The notes: generated by a model from the sequence alone, not told the origin. A stretch of 64,000 bases of DNA from Clostridiales bacterium (GCA_019410105.1 DXTB01000003.1:39317-103316); one strand, 5' to 3'. Shown: positions 54,253 to 62,472, counted from the first letter of the stretch. Program-made: numbers and translations.

Positions 54253-56859
54253 TCAGTTGAGCTTCTGCTTCCACTCGTAGATCAGGCTCATCGCCTCAAT
54301 GGGCGTCAGCGTGTCCGGCTGGCAGCGGCGGAGGGCGTCCAGCACCTCCCCCTCGCCGATGGCGGTGAGGGACACCTGGTCCTCCTCTTTCCGGGCCGCT
54401 ACGTACTGGACGCCGTTCTCCTCCTCCAGCTCTTTCAGGACCGTTTTGGCCCGCTGGACCACCTTGTCCGGCAGCCCCGCCAGCTTGGCCACCTCGATGC
54501 CGTAGCTGCGGTCCGCCCCGCCGGGGAGGATCTTCCGCAGGAAGATGATGTCCTCCCCCCGGGTCTTGACGGCGATGTTGTAGTTGACCGTGCCGGGCAG
54601 GGTGTTCTCCAGCTCCGTCAGCTCGTGGTAGTGGGTGGCGAACAGGGTCTTGGCCCCCAGCAGCTTCTTGTCCGCGCAGTACTCCAGCACCGCCCGGGCG
54701 ATGGACATGCCGTCAAAGGTGCTGGTGCCCCGGCCGATCTCGTCCAGAATCAGCAGGGAGTGCTTCGTGGCGTGGCGCAGAATGTCCGCCACCTCCGTCA
54801 TCTCCACCATGAAGGTGGACTGGCCGGCGGACAGGTCGTCGCTGGCGCCGATGCGGGTGAAGATCCGGTCCACCACGCCGATGCGGGCGCTGGCCGCCGG
54901 GACGAAGGAGCCCATCTGGGCCATGAGGACGATCAGCGCCACCTGGCGCATGTAGGTGGACTTGCCCGCCATGTTGGGGCCGGTGATGATGGCCACCCGG
55001 TCCTCCTTCTCCCCCATGAAGGTGTCGTTGGGGACGAAGAGGCTGTCCTTGAGCATCTGCTCCACCACCGGATGGCGGCCGTCGTGGATCTCGATGGCCC
55101 CAGACTCGTCCACCGTGGGGCGGCAGTAGTGGTTCCGCACCGCCACCGCCGCGAAGGACACCAGGGCGTCCACCTCCGCCACCGCGGCGGCAGTCCGCTG
55201 GATGCGGGCGCTCTGGGCGGAGATCTCCTGCCGCAGCGCCGTGAAGAGCTCATACTCCAATGCCACCACCCGGTCCGAGGCGGTGAGGATCTCGTGTTCC
55301 AAGTCCTTCAGCTCCTGGGTGATGTACCGCTCCCCGTTCACCAGGGTCTGCTTGCGGATGTAGGTGTCCGGCACCTGGTCCTTGAAGGAGTTGGACACCT
55401 CGATGTAATAGCCGAAGACCTTGTTGTAGCCGATCTTCAGGGTCCGGATGCCGGTGCGCTCCTTCTCCTTGGCCTCGATCTCCGCCAGGACGCCCTTGCC
55501 GCCGTTCATGATGTGCCGCAGGCGGTCCACCTCCTCGTGGTAGCCGTCCCGGATGAAGCCGCCCTCCCGGACGGAGAACGGCGGCTCGTCGCAGATGGCC
55601 GCGCCGATGTGTGCCCCGATCTCCGTCAGGTCGTCCAGCTCCCCGGCCAGCTCCGCCAGCCGTCCGCCGGAGAAGGCCGCCAGCTGGGCCCGGAGGGCGG
55701 GCAGCCGCTCGATGGCGGAGCGGAGGGACACCATGTCCCGTCCCCCGGCGGTGCCGTAGACGATGCGGCCGATGAGCCGCTCCATATCTCCCAGGCCCGT
55801 CAGGGCGGCGATGAGCTCCTCCCGCGCCATGGTGCTCTCCACCAGGGCGGCCACGGCGGCATTGCGCTTGGCGATGGCGGTGACGGACAGCAGCGGCCGC
55901 TCCAGCCAGCTGCGGAGCAGCCGCCCGCCCATGGGCGTCCTGGTCTTGTCCAGCACCCACAGGAGGGAGCCTCTCTTCTCCCGGTCCCGGAGGGTCTCCG
56001 TCAGCTCCAGGTTCCGCCGGGCGGTCAGGTCCAACTCCATAAACCGGCCCTGCTCGTAGTAGTCCAGGTCGTTGATGTGAGAGAGGTCCGTCTTCTGGGT
56101 CTCGTACAGGTAGTGCAGCAATCCCCCCAGGGCCATGGCCGCGGCCGGGTTGGTCCTGGGCAGGCGGTCAAACGCCTCCTCCCCGAACTGGCGGCGGATG
56201 TTTCGCTCCGCCTCCGCCAGGCGGAAGCGGCCCTCGCCGCCGTTTTCCACCCGGCAGCGGAACTTCTCCGTCAGGGCGTCGGTCAGGGCTTTTTCCGAGG
56301 CGGCCCCGTCGTTCACCACCGCCTCTGCCGGGGAAAAGCGGCCCAGCTCGTTGACGACGTGCTCCACCCGGTCCGGGCCGGAGAAGGCCGTCAGGTGGGT
56401 CTTGCCGGTGGAGATGTCGCAGAAGGCCGCGCCGGCGTTCTGGCTGTCGATGTAGATGCCGCAGAGGAAGTTGCTGGCCTTCTCCTCCAGGCAGGCGGCG
56501 TCGATCACCGTGCCGGGGGTCACCACCCGGATGATATCCCGCTTCACCAGCCCCTTGGCCGTTGCCGGGTCCTCCATCTGCTCACAGATGGCCACCTTGT
56601 AGCCCTTGGCGATGAGCCGGGCGATGTATGCCTCACTGGCGTGGTAGGGGATGCCGCACATGGGCACCCGCTCCTCCTCGGGCTTGGCGTGCTTGCCGTG
56701 GTCCCGGGAGGTGAGGGTCAGGTCCAGCTCCCGGGAGGCCAGCTTCGCGTCGTCAGCGAACATCTCGTAGAAGTCGCCCAGACGGAAGAACAGGATGGAG
56801 TCCGGATTGTCCTTCTTGATCTCCAGGTACTGCTTCATCATGGGGGTGAGTTCGGCCAA
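54253..56859 (-). CDS. mutS: DNA mismatch repair protein MutS
   Basis: 868 residues. Start chosen at TTG 56859, giving the family's usual MAELTPMMKQYLEIK, with GAGGTG at proper spacing; a GTG three codons upstream is the alternative. Mismatch-binding motif FFRLGDFYEMF (the Phe-x-Glu pair), the lever and clamp domains, Walker A ITGPNMAGKSTYMRQ, SLLILDEIGRGTSTFDG, and ATHYHEL. It scans DNA for mispairs and recruits MutL. Confidence 0.98.
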   Translation of the reverse strand: MAELTPMMKQYLEIKKDNPDSILFFRLGDFYEMFADDAKLASRELDLTLTSRDHGKHAKPEEERVPMCGIPYHASEAYIARLIAKGYKVAICEQMEDPATAKGLVKRDIIRVVTPGTVIDAACLEEKASNFLCGIYIDSQNAGAAFCDISTGKTHLTAFSGPDRVEHVVNELGRFSPAEAVVNDGAASEKALTDALTEKFRCRVENGGEGRFRLAEAERNIRRQFGEEAFDRLPRTNPAAAMALGGLLHYLYETQKTDLSHINDLDYYEQGRFMELDLTARRNLELTETLRDREKRGSLLWVLDKTRTPMGGRLLRSWLERPLLSVTAIAKRNAAVAALVESTMAREELIAALTGLGDMERLIGRIVYGTAGGRDMVSLRSAIERLPALRAQLAAFSGGRLAELAGELDDLTEIGAHIGAAICDEPPFSVREGGFIRDGYHEEVDRLRHIMNGGKGVLAEIEAKEKERTGIRTLKIGYNKVFGYYIEVSNSFKDQVPDTYIRKQTLVNGERYITQELKDLEHEILTASDRVVALEYELFTALRQEISAQSARIQRTAAAVAEVDALVSFAAVAVRNHYCRPTVDESGAIEIHDGRHPVVEQMLKDSLFVPNDTFMGEKEDRVAIITGPNMAGKSTYMRQVALIVLMAQMGSFVPAASARIGVVDRIFTRIGASDDLSAGQSTFMVEMTEVADILRHATKHSLLILDEIGRGTSTFDGMSIARAVLEYCADKKLLGAKTLFATHYHELTELENTLPGTVNYNIAVKTRGEDIIFLRKILPGGADRSYGIEVAKLAGLPDKVVQRAKTVLKELEEENGVQYVAARKEEDQVSLTAIGEGEVLDALRRCQPDTLTPIEAMSLIYEWKQKLN

Positions 56860-57020
56860 AAGGGTCACCTCATTCTCTTTCTATCAAAGGATTTGGATTC
56901 GTTTTATGGGGGTGCGTCCCATGGGACGCGGGAAATCAGCCATGTGGATGGCTGGGCTGGGCGGGCCGCCGAACGGCGGCCACAGGGGTCTGGCTCCCGC
57001 CGGGGGCATTGTCCATGCGG

Positions 57021-57083
57021 GATGCGCCCCCCATTTTCTTTTTGAGACATCAAAAAGAAAATGCGCCGCGCCCGGTGGAAAAG
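57021..57083. repeat. Left copy of an inverted extragenic repeat
   Basis: Unit GCGCCCCCC - hairpin ATTTTCTTTTTGA/TCAAAAAGAAAAT (57033-57062) - GCGCCGCGCCCGGTG. It is the reverse complement, with changes, of 57530-57595. It sits in an 790-base gap (56869-57700) with no supportable gene. Confidence 0.7.
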
Positions 57084-57277
57084 AAAAAATGTCTCGGCGG
57101 GTCGGTCTGCGCAGGCGCAGACCTCCTGCCGCCGGCGGGGGAAGGTTGGCAATCCCGCGCGGCGGTCAGAGACGGAAACGCCCGGCCCTTGGGGAACCCT
57201 TCAGCCCGGGGATGTCCGGGATACATCCAGCTTCTCTTTTCGCTGCCGCTGGCCGGTGGTTGATGAAAGCCTCCGCA

Positions 57278-57310
57278 GCGGGCCGATGAGGGCATCGGCC
57301 TCTACGAATG
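57278..57310. repeat. Copy 2 of the 33-bp dispersed repeat
   Basis: Contains the hairpin GGCCGATG-aggg-CATCGGCC (57281-57300). It matches 20456-20488 with four mismatches. Confidence 0.6.
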
Positions 57311-57529
57311 CCCGGGCAGCGCGTAGCGAAGCGGAACGCGCGGAAAGAGAAGCTGGTCAAATGCGTTCTTGCACCCCGACCCCCTCCGCACCATCCGCCA
57401 CGGGACGGCAGTATCGACCTCACAGAAGGCCCAAGCGTGCCCGAATGCCAGGAAAAATCGGAGCAGGCACCGATCCGCCGCCCCCCGTACGCGCGGAGGG
57501 CCACTGCACCGGAGCGCGCCCGGCGCCTT

Positions 57530-57595
57530 TTTCTCTTACACCGGGCGCGGCGTGTTCTCTTTTTGGCGCAACCAAAAAGAGAATGGGGGGCGCAT
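57530..57595. repeat. Right copy of the inverted extragenic repeat
   Basis: Contains hairpin TTCTCTTTTTGG-cgcaa-CCAAAAAGAGAA (57555-57583) followed by TGGGGGGCGCAT; the mirror image of 57021-57083. A further GGGCGGTT/AACCGCCC hairpin lies at 57626-57644. Confidence 0.7.
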
Positions 57596-57700
57596 TGCCC
57601 AGCTGGCACCCCAGCTGAATCCCCCGGGCGGTTGATAACCGCCCCTACGGTCCTGCAGGGGTCCGGCGGAAATCCGGCGGGCGGACACACAGTTCCGCCT

Positions 57701-57907
57701 CTACCGCTCCCGGCAGACCAGCTCATCCAGCGACAGGCCGTAGAAATCCGCCAGGGCAATCAGTGTGGACAGGGTCGGTTCCCGCAGACCCAGCTCATAG
57801 TTTTGATAGGTGCGCCAACTGATTCCAATTTCCACCGCAAGAGCCTTTTGACTCAGGTCTCTTGCTGTTCTCAGCTGAAGAAGATGTTCAGAAAATGTCA
57901 CGGGCAT
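57701..57907 (-). CDS. Small XRE-family repressor
   Basis: 68 residues, just the HTH: LRTARDLSQKALAVEIGISWRTYQNYELGLREPTLSTLIALADFYGLSLDELV. It lies divergent from an 81-residue protein, with two CACG-like palindromes between them. The minus-strand promoter is a perfect TTGACA/TATAAT pair, so tight repression is needed, presumably by this protein on its own gene and its neighbour (inference). Confidence 0.85.
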   Translation of the reverse strand: MPVTFSEHLLQLRTARDLSQKALAVEIGISWRTYQNYELGLREPTLSTLIALADFYGLSLDELVCRER

Positions 57908-57918
57908 CCTCTTTTCTC

Positions 57919-57947
57919 TTGACGCACACGTTCGTGTGTGATATTAT
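57919..57947 (+). promoter_or_regulatory. Promoter of the 81-residue protein
   Basis: TTGACG-N17-TATTAT; operator ACACG-TT-CGTGT (57926-57937) lies inside the spacer. Confidence 0.75.
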
Positions 57948-57970
57948 AACAGCACACATTCGTGTGTCAA
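57943..57970 (-). promoter_or_regulatory. Promoter of the small XRE gene
   Basis: TTGACA-N16-TATAAT, consensus; the second operator CACACA-TT-CGTGTG (57953-57966) lies inside its spacer. The two operators are 27 bp apart. Confidence 0.8.
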
Positions 57971-57993
57971 CCAACATTTCAGGAGTGAAATCT

Positions 57994-58239
57994 ATGTCCG
58001 ATTACATCGACATCCTGCTCACCGCCCTGGAGGACGAGCTGTTCCCCTCTCTGGGCAAGGACTACTTCCTCTCCCTCCAGCAGGCGAACGACGCCTTGAC
58101 CGCGCTTTCCGCCACCCTCACCGATCAGCAGCGTGCGCTGCTGGATTCCTATGAGGACGCCTCCGCCGCCGCAGGCAGCGCCTATCAGGACGCCTACGCC
58201 CGGCGGGCCTTCCTCCTCGCGCGGGAGGTCTACCGTTAA
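57994..58239 (+). CDS. 81-residue helical protein divergent from XRE regulator
   Basis: Acidic and probably all-helical: MSDYIDILLTALEDELFP, KDYFLSLQQANDALTALSATL, QRALLDSYEDASAAAGSAYQDAYARRAFLLAREVY. GGAGTG precedes the ATG. Not recognised; the shape recalls small Firmicutes proteins encoded beside XRE repressors. Its stop codon overlaps the stop of convergent miaB by three bases (TTAA), with no terminator between. Confidence 0.75.
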   Translation: MSDYIDILLTALEDELFPSLGKDYFLSLQQANDALTALSATLTDQQRALLDSYEDASAAAGSAYQDAYARRAFLLAREVYR

Positions 58240-59648
58240 ACGGCCTCGCCGTACAGCGCCCAGGTGTTGCTGCCGGTGACGGCCACATCCGCGAACTGCC
58301 CGATCAGGGCCTTGTCCCCTTTCAGCCGCACCAAGCGGTTGCCCTCCGTCCGGGAGGTCAGGGGGTACTCCGGGTCGTCGCTCTCGCCGTCCACCAGCAC
58401 CCGCACCGTTTTGCCCACATAGGCGGCGTGGAGCTTGGCGGACATATTGTTCTGGACCTCCAGGAGCCTGTCAAACCACTTCTGCTTCTCCGCCCGGGTG
58501 GCCGGGTCCGGCATGGCCGCGGCCTTGGTGCCGGGGCGGGGGGAGTAGATGAAGGTGAACAGGGCGTCAAACCCCACCTCCTCCACCAGGGACACGGTGT
58601 CCATGGCCTCCGCCTCCGTCTCGCCGGGGAAGCCGATGATGACGTCGGAGGTCAATACCAGCCCGGGCATGACCCGCTTGGCGTAGTTCACCAGATCCAG
58701 GTACTGCTGCCGGGTGTAGCGGCGGTTCATCTCTTTCAGGACCCGGTCGTTGCCGGACTGGAAGGGCAGGTGCAGCTGCTTGGCCACATGAGAGCTTGCG
58801 GCCATCACGTCAAACAGCCGGGGCGTGGCGTCCTTGGGGTGGCTGGACATGAAGCGGATGAGATATTCCCCCGGGATCCGGTCGATGTCCGCCAGCAGGT
58901 CCGGGAAGTGGTAATCCAAATCCAGGTCGTTGCCGTAGGAGTTCACGTTCTGGCCCAGCAGGGTGATGTCCTTGTACCCCGCCTCCACCAGCTGCCGGAC
59001 CTCCGCCAGCACGGCCTGGGGGTCCCGGCTCCGCTCCCGGCCCCGGACGTAGGGCACGATGCAGTAGGAGCAGAAGTTGTTGCATCCGTACATGATGGAG
59101 ACCCAGGCCTTCACGCCCTTCTCCCGCACCACGGGGATGCCCTCGGCAATGGTGCCGTGCTCGTCCTGGACGGAAAAGACCCGCTTCTTCGTCTCATACA
59201 CCTGCCACAAAAGCTCCGGGAACTTCCACAGGGCCTGGGGGCCGAACACCAGATCCACGTGGGGATAGGACTTTTTGATCCGCTCCGACACCCGGGGCTC
59301 CTGGGCCATGCAGCCGCACAGGCAGATCACCTGCTCCGGATTCTCCTTCTTGGTGTGGGTCAGGGCGCCCAGGTTGCCGAACACCCGGTCCTCCGCGTGC
59401 TCCCGGATGGCGCAGGTGTTCAGGAGCACCAGATCGGCCTCCTTCGGGTCCTGGGTGAGGGTGAAGCCGCTTGCCTCCAGCATCCCCATGAGCTTCTGTC
59501 CGTCCGCCACATTCTGCTGGCAGCCGAAGGTGTCCACACAGGCCGCGGGGTGAGCCTCCCGGGCGGCGAACAGGCCGCGGATTTTCTCCTCAAACTCCCG
59601 CTGGCGGTCCAGGTCCGCCTGGGGGATCAATACGTTTTCGCGTTCCAA
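58236..59648 (-). CDS. miaB: tRNA-2-methylthio-N6-dimethylallyladenosine synthase
   Basis: 470 residues from a TTG start at 59648 (GGAGG seven bases upstream); the ORF above this lacks a start signal. MiaB is a radical-SAM enzyme that methylthiolates the isopentenylated A37 made by MiaA. N-terminal UPF0004 domain with cysteines in TFGCQQNVADG, NTCAIREHAE and CGCMAQEP; radical-SAM cluster CNNFCSYCIVPYVRGRERSR; C-terminal TRAM domain (VGKTVRVLVDGESDD ... VAVTGSNTWALYG). Confidence 0.97.
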   Translation of the reverse strand: MERENVLIPQADLDRQREFEEKIRGLFAAREAHPAACVDTFGCQQNVADGQKLMGMLEASGFTLTQDPKEADLVLLNTCAIREHAEDRVFGNLGALTHTKKENPEQVICLCGCMAQEPRVSERIKKSYPHVDLVFGPQALWKFPELLWQVYETKKRVFSVQDEHGTIAEGIPVVREKGVKAWVSIMYGCNNFCSYCIVPYVRGRERSRDPQAVLAEVRQLVEAGYKDITLLGQNVNSYGNDLDLDYHFPDLLADIDRIPGEYLIRFMSSHPKDATPRLFDVMAASSHVAKQLHLPFQSGNDRVLKEMNRRYTRQQYLDLVNYAKRVMPGLVLTSDVIIGFPGETEAEAMDTVSLVEEVGFDALFTFIYSPRPGTKAAAMPDPATRAEKQKWFDRLLEVQNNMSAKLHAAYVGKTVRVLVDGESDDPEYPLTSRTEGNRLVRLKGDKALIGQFADVAVTGSNTWALYGEAV

Positions 59649-59684
59649 ATCAGTTCCTCCAAATGCAGATACTTTAACTAAAAT

Positions 59685-59713
59685 ATCATAGCACACCAGA
59701 AAACAAAGCACAA
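59685..59713 (-). promoter_or_regulatory. Promoter of miaB
   Basis: TTGTGC-N17-TATGAT on the minus strand, 37 bases before the TTG start. Confidence 0.6.
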
Positions 59714-59735
59714 GCAGAAACCTCCGGCAGGCAGA

Positions 59736-59772
59736 CAGCGGCCCCGCCGGGAACTTCCCGGCGGGGCCGCTG
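59736..59772 (-). terminator. Terminator of the HAD hydrolase gene
   Basis: Long stem CAGCGGCCCCGCCGGGA with its complement, directly after the stop; weak T-run. Confidence 0.6.
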
Positions 59773-59777
59773 TTGTG

Positions 59778-60482
59778 TCACAGGTCTGCCAGCAGATCCG
59801 GCAGGTCCGCGGGGCGGGCGGCCACGGCGTCCGCCGCCGCCAAATCCACGGACGGGGCGCCGCCCCAGGCGGCGGCCACGCAGACCACCTCCGCCGCCCG
59901 GCCCATGGCCCGCAGGGCCGCCTGGGCATTGCGGCCGAAGGCGATGTCCCCGGCGTGGTCCCCGATGTAGGCGAAGCGCCCCTCCCGAAGCCCCAGCCGG
60001 TCCAGGCAGGCCAGGAAGGCGGCGGGGTCCGGCTTCTGACGGGCGAAGTCCACGTCCGCGTGGCCCACCACGGCGGCAAAGCAGTCCGCCGCGCCGTGGG
60101 CGGCCAGGGCGGCGCGGATGTTGCCGCTGTCGTTCTGGGAGCAGATGCCCATGGGGGCCAGGGCGGCCAGACGGGGCAGAACCTCCAAAAGCCCGCCGAA
60201 GAGGGGCGGCAGGGTCCGGTCCGCCAGCTGGCAGGGGCCCCACAGGGCCCCCGCCTCGTCCAGCCGGTCCGCCGGGACGCGGAGGGCGTGCTGGTACAGC
60301 TCCCGCCAGTTGCGCCAGCGGTAGTTGGCGGCCTGATAGGCGGCCAGGGAGGAAAGCGCCTCCGGCAGCGGGTCCAGCAGGGCCGGGTCCAGGCGGCCAA
60401 GGACGGCCCTGGTGACGGCGATGTTCTTCACCGGCGTGTTGGCCAGGGTGCCGTCGTAGTCCCAGAGAATGGCTGTGAACAT
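59778..60482 (-). CDS. HAD hydrolase, phosphoglycolate phosphatase-like
   Basis: 234 residues. Motif I ILWDYDGTLANTP, motif II MGICSQND, motif III lysine in ARQKPDPAAFLACL, and motif IV YIGDHAGDIAFGRNA. These are the marks of the Gph/PhoE-like C1-cap subgroup, which removes phosphate from small metabolites such as 2-phosphoglycolate or pyrophosphate. GGAGG precedes the ATG. It lies 13 bases downstream of the small XRE gene and may share its transcript. Confidence 0.88.
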   Translation of the reverse strand: MFTAILWDYDGTLANTPVKNIAVTRAVLGRLDPALLDPLPEALSSLAAYQAANYRWRNWRELYQHALRVPADRLDEAGALWGPCQLADRTLPPLFGGLLEVLPRLAALAPMGICSQNDSGNIRAALAAHGAADCFAAVVGHADVDFARQKPDPAAFLACLDRLGLREGRFAYIGDHAGDIAFGRNAQAALRAMGRAAEVVCVAAAWGGAPSVDLAAADAVAARPADLPDLLADL

Positions 60483-60495
60483 GGGTGCCCTCCTT

Positions 60496-60699
60496 CTATC
60501 GCTTGTCTGTGCGGCCCGCTAAATAGTCCAAGCTGACCTTGTAGTAATCTGCCAATTTGAAAAAGACTTCCAGCGGTATCTTGATCTTTCCGTTTTCGTA
60601 GTCTGAGTAGGTGTTCTGTTTCACACCGAGATACTCCGCGATCACTTTCTGCGGTGTGTCCGAATCCTCTCGCAGTTCCTTGACTCTCCTCAAATACAT
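60496..60699 (-). CDS. Small XRE-family repressor
   Basis: 67 residues, single HTH domain: RRVKELREDSDTPQKVIAEYLGVKQNTYSDYENGKIKIPLEVFFKLADYYKVSLDYLAGRTDK, the type common near Clostridial small genes. GAGGTGATGG precedes the ATG. Divergent from an 85-residue cysteine-rich protein across a palindromic promoter region, so probably its regulator. Confidence 0.88.
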   Translation of the reverse strand: MYLRRVKELREDSDTPQKVIAEYLGVKQNTYSDYENGKIKIPLEVFFKLADYYKVSLDYLAGRTDKR

Positions 60700-60746
60700 G
60701 ATGCCATCACCTCAAGCGATAACATACCGCATCGGTGAAAGCGATA

Positions 60747-60775
60747 TTGACTTATATCGGTGTAGCCGATATAAT
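60747..60775 (+). promoter_or_regulatory. Promoter and operator of the Cys-rich small protein
   Basis: TTGACT-N17-TATAAT. The spacer and -10 are occupied by a perfect palindrome TTATATCGG-tgtag-CCGATATAA (60752-60774); related ATCG half-sites lie at 60731-60745. Confidence 0.82.
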
Positions 60776-60793
60776 TTTCATGAGGTGATAAAA

Positions 60794-61051
60794 ATGGCTC
60801 TATATGAGAAACGGGATGACGTGTACTGCGGCTCCTGCGGCCACTTTACCCGGCACTACATCTGGCGGGACGGGCGGCAGGCCCGGAACGCCCCCAACGG
60901 GTGCTTTCTGCCCCTGAGCCTGGGCCACTGCGCCCATCCCCGCATGAAGGACCGGCGGGAGGATCAGTCCTGCCCCCTGTGGATCCCCCGCACCCCGGAC
61001 CAGGACCCGCCGGACACCCGGCTGCCGGGTGCAAACGCGCCGGACCGCTGA
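60794..61051 (+). CDS. 85-residue cysteine-rich, probably zinc-binding protein
   Basis: Starts MALYEKRDDVYCGSCGHF with GAGGTG upstream. Metal-ligand candidates: CGSCGHFTRHY, GCFLPLSLGHCAHPR and QSCPLW (six Cys plus His), in the pattern of a small treble-clef or rubredoxin-like knuckle. The C-terminus is Pro/Asp-rich. It is controlled by a consensus promoter with a palindromic operator, opposite the XRE gene. Function not known to me. Confidence 0.78.
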   Translation: MALYEKRDDVYCGSCGHFTRHYIWRDGRQARNAPNGCFLPLSLGHCAHPRMKDRREDQSCPLWIPRTPDQDPPDTRLPGANAPDR

Positions 61052-61069
61052 GAGCGGCCCGGCGTTGTT

Positions 61070-61987
61070 CTATCCTCGGTTCTCCAGCTTCCGCAGCTGG
61101 GTCTGGAACGCCTCCGGCAGGTCGCACCACAGCTCCACCAGCTCCCCGGTCCGGGGATGGAGAAACCGCAGCCCCACCGCATGAAGGCACTGCCCCTGGA
61201 GGCCCGGCACGGGCTTTTTCGCCCCGTACACCGTGTCCCCCAGAATGGGGTGGCCGATGTGCGCCATGTGGACCCGGATCTGGTGGGTGCGCCCGGTCTC
61301 CAGTCGGCACTCCACATAGGTATAGCCGGGGAACCGCTCCAGCACGGACCAGTGGGTCACCGCGCTCCGGCCGCCCGCCACCACCGCCATCTTCTTCCGG
61401 TCCGCCGGGTGGCGGCCGATGGGGGCGTCCACCGTGCCGCTGTCCTCCCGGAGATTCCCGATCACGATGCACCGGTAAATCCGGGCCAGGGTGTGGTCCT
61501 GAAGCTGGGCGGAGAGCTTCTGGTGGGCGAAGTCGTTTTTCGCCGCGATGAGGAGGCCGGAGGTGTCCCGGTCGATCCGGTGGACGATGCCGGGCCGCAG
61601 CTCCCCCCCGATGCCGGAGAGGGAGTCCCCGCAGTGGTGGAGCAGGGCGTTGACCAGCGTGCCGTCCGGGTGGCCGGGGGCCGGATGGACCACCAGCCCC
61701 TTGGGCTTGTTCACCACGATCACGTCGCTGTCCTCGTACACCACATCCAGGGGGATGTCCTGGGGCGCCACGTCCACCGGCTCCGGGTCCGGCAGGGTAA
61801 CGGACACGGCCTCTCCCCCGCCCAGGCGGTAGTTTTTCGCCAGGGGCTTTCCGGCAGCGGTGACCCGCCCCTCCTCGCACAGCCGGGCGGCGGCGGAGCG
61901 GGTCACATCCGGCAGCTGTCCGGCCAGCCAGGCGTCCAGCCGGGTGCCGGTGTCCTCAGGATTCACTTGGAGCGTCCGCGTCTCCAT
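61070..61987 (-). CDS. rluD: RluA-family 23S rRNA pseudouridine synthase (RluD-like)
   Basis: 305 residues. N-terminal S4 RNA-binding domain (RLDAWLAGQLPDVTRSAAARLCEEGRVTAAGK), then the catalytic domain with the Asp motif IVHRIDRDTSGLLIAAK and the C-terminal HQIRVHMAHIGHPILGDTVYG. The start overlaps the 3' end of lspA by 32 bases, the usual lspA-rluD order. Target uridines are most likely in 23S rRNA helix 69 (by homology). Confidence 0.95.
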   Translation of the reverse strand: METRTLQVNPEDTGTRLDAWLAGQLPDVTRSAAARLCEEGRVTAAGKPLAKNYRLGGGEAVSVTLPDPEPVDVAPQDIPLDVVYEDSDVIVVNKPKGLVVHPAPGHPDGTLVNALLHHCGDSLSGIGGELRPGIVHRIDRDTSGLLIAAKNDFAHQKLSAQLQDHTLARIYRCIVIGNLREDSGTVDAPIGRHPADRKKMAVVAGGRSAVTHWSVLERFPGYTYVECRLETGRTHQIRVHMAHIGHPILGDTVYGAKKPVPGLQGQCLHAVGLRFLHPRTGELVELWCDLPEAFQTQLRKLENRG

Positions 61988-62462
61988 GGGCCTTGCCTCT
62001 CTTGTCGTATTTCTCGTAGAACCATAGGTAATAGATTACCGCCAGCACGGCGCCGCACACCACGCAGATGTCCGCCACGTTGAACACCGGGTAGGAGGGC
62101 CAGAACTCCAGGTGGAACATGTCCACCACGTACCCCAGCCGCACCCGGTCGATGATGTTCCCCACGCCGCCGGACAGGATCAGGAATCCCGCCGCCACCC
62201 CCAGGGGGTGCCGGACGATCCGGCGGAGCAGGACCACCGCCACCGCGATCACAATGACGGAGGTGACCGCCACCAGCAGCCAGCGCATACCGGAGAAGCT
62301 GGACCAGGCCGCCCCGTAGTTGTGGACGGTCCGCAGCTCTACCAGCCCGGGCAGAAAGGGCTGGGCATCCCCCAGGGGGATGTTGACGGTGACATAGTGC
62401 TTCACCCACTGGTCCAGGCCCAGCAGGGCCAGGGACAGCGCGGCGCAAAGGGCATACAGCAT
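61956..62462 (-). CDS. lspA: Lipoprotein signal peptidase
   Basis: 168 residues, four membrane helices. It cleaves the signal peptides of prolipoproteins such as those encoded at 19.9, 21.0 and 38.0 kb. Family motifs: DQWVKHYV, NYGAAWSSFSGMRW (usually NTGAAFS), GGVGNIIDRVRLGYVVDMF with the first catalytic Asp, and FNVADICVVCGAVL with the second. The C-terminal charged tail (YEKYDKRGKAHGDADAPSES) overlaps the rluD start. Confidence 0.96.
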   Translation of the reverse strand: MLYALCAALSLALLGLDQWVKHYVTVNIPLGDAQPFLPGLVELRTVHNYGAAWSSFSGMRWLLVAVTSVIVIAVAVVLLRRIVRHPLGVAAGFLILSGGVGNIIDRVRLGYVVDMFHLEFWPSYPVFNVADICVVCGAVLAVIYYLWFYEKYDKRGKAHGDADAPSES

Positions 62463-62472
62463 AGTTTTCTCC

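Noticed and set aside
57009..57759. Several short ORFs in the 57.0-57.7 kb gap.
   Set aside because: Each simply translates the inverted repeats (Lys/Arg-rich shadows); there are no ribosome sites and they differ between the two repeat copies.
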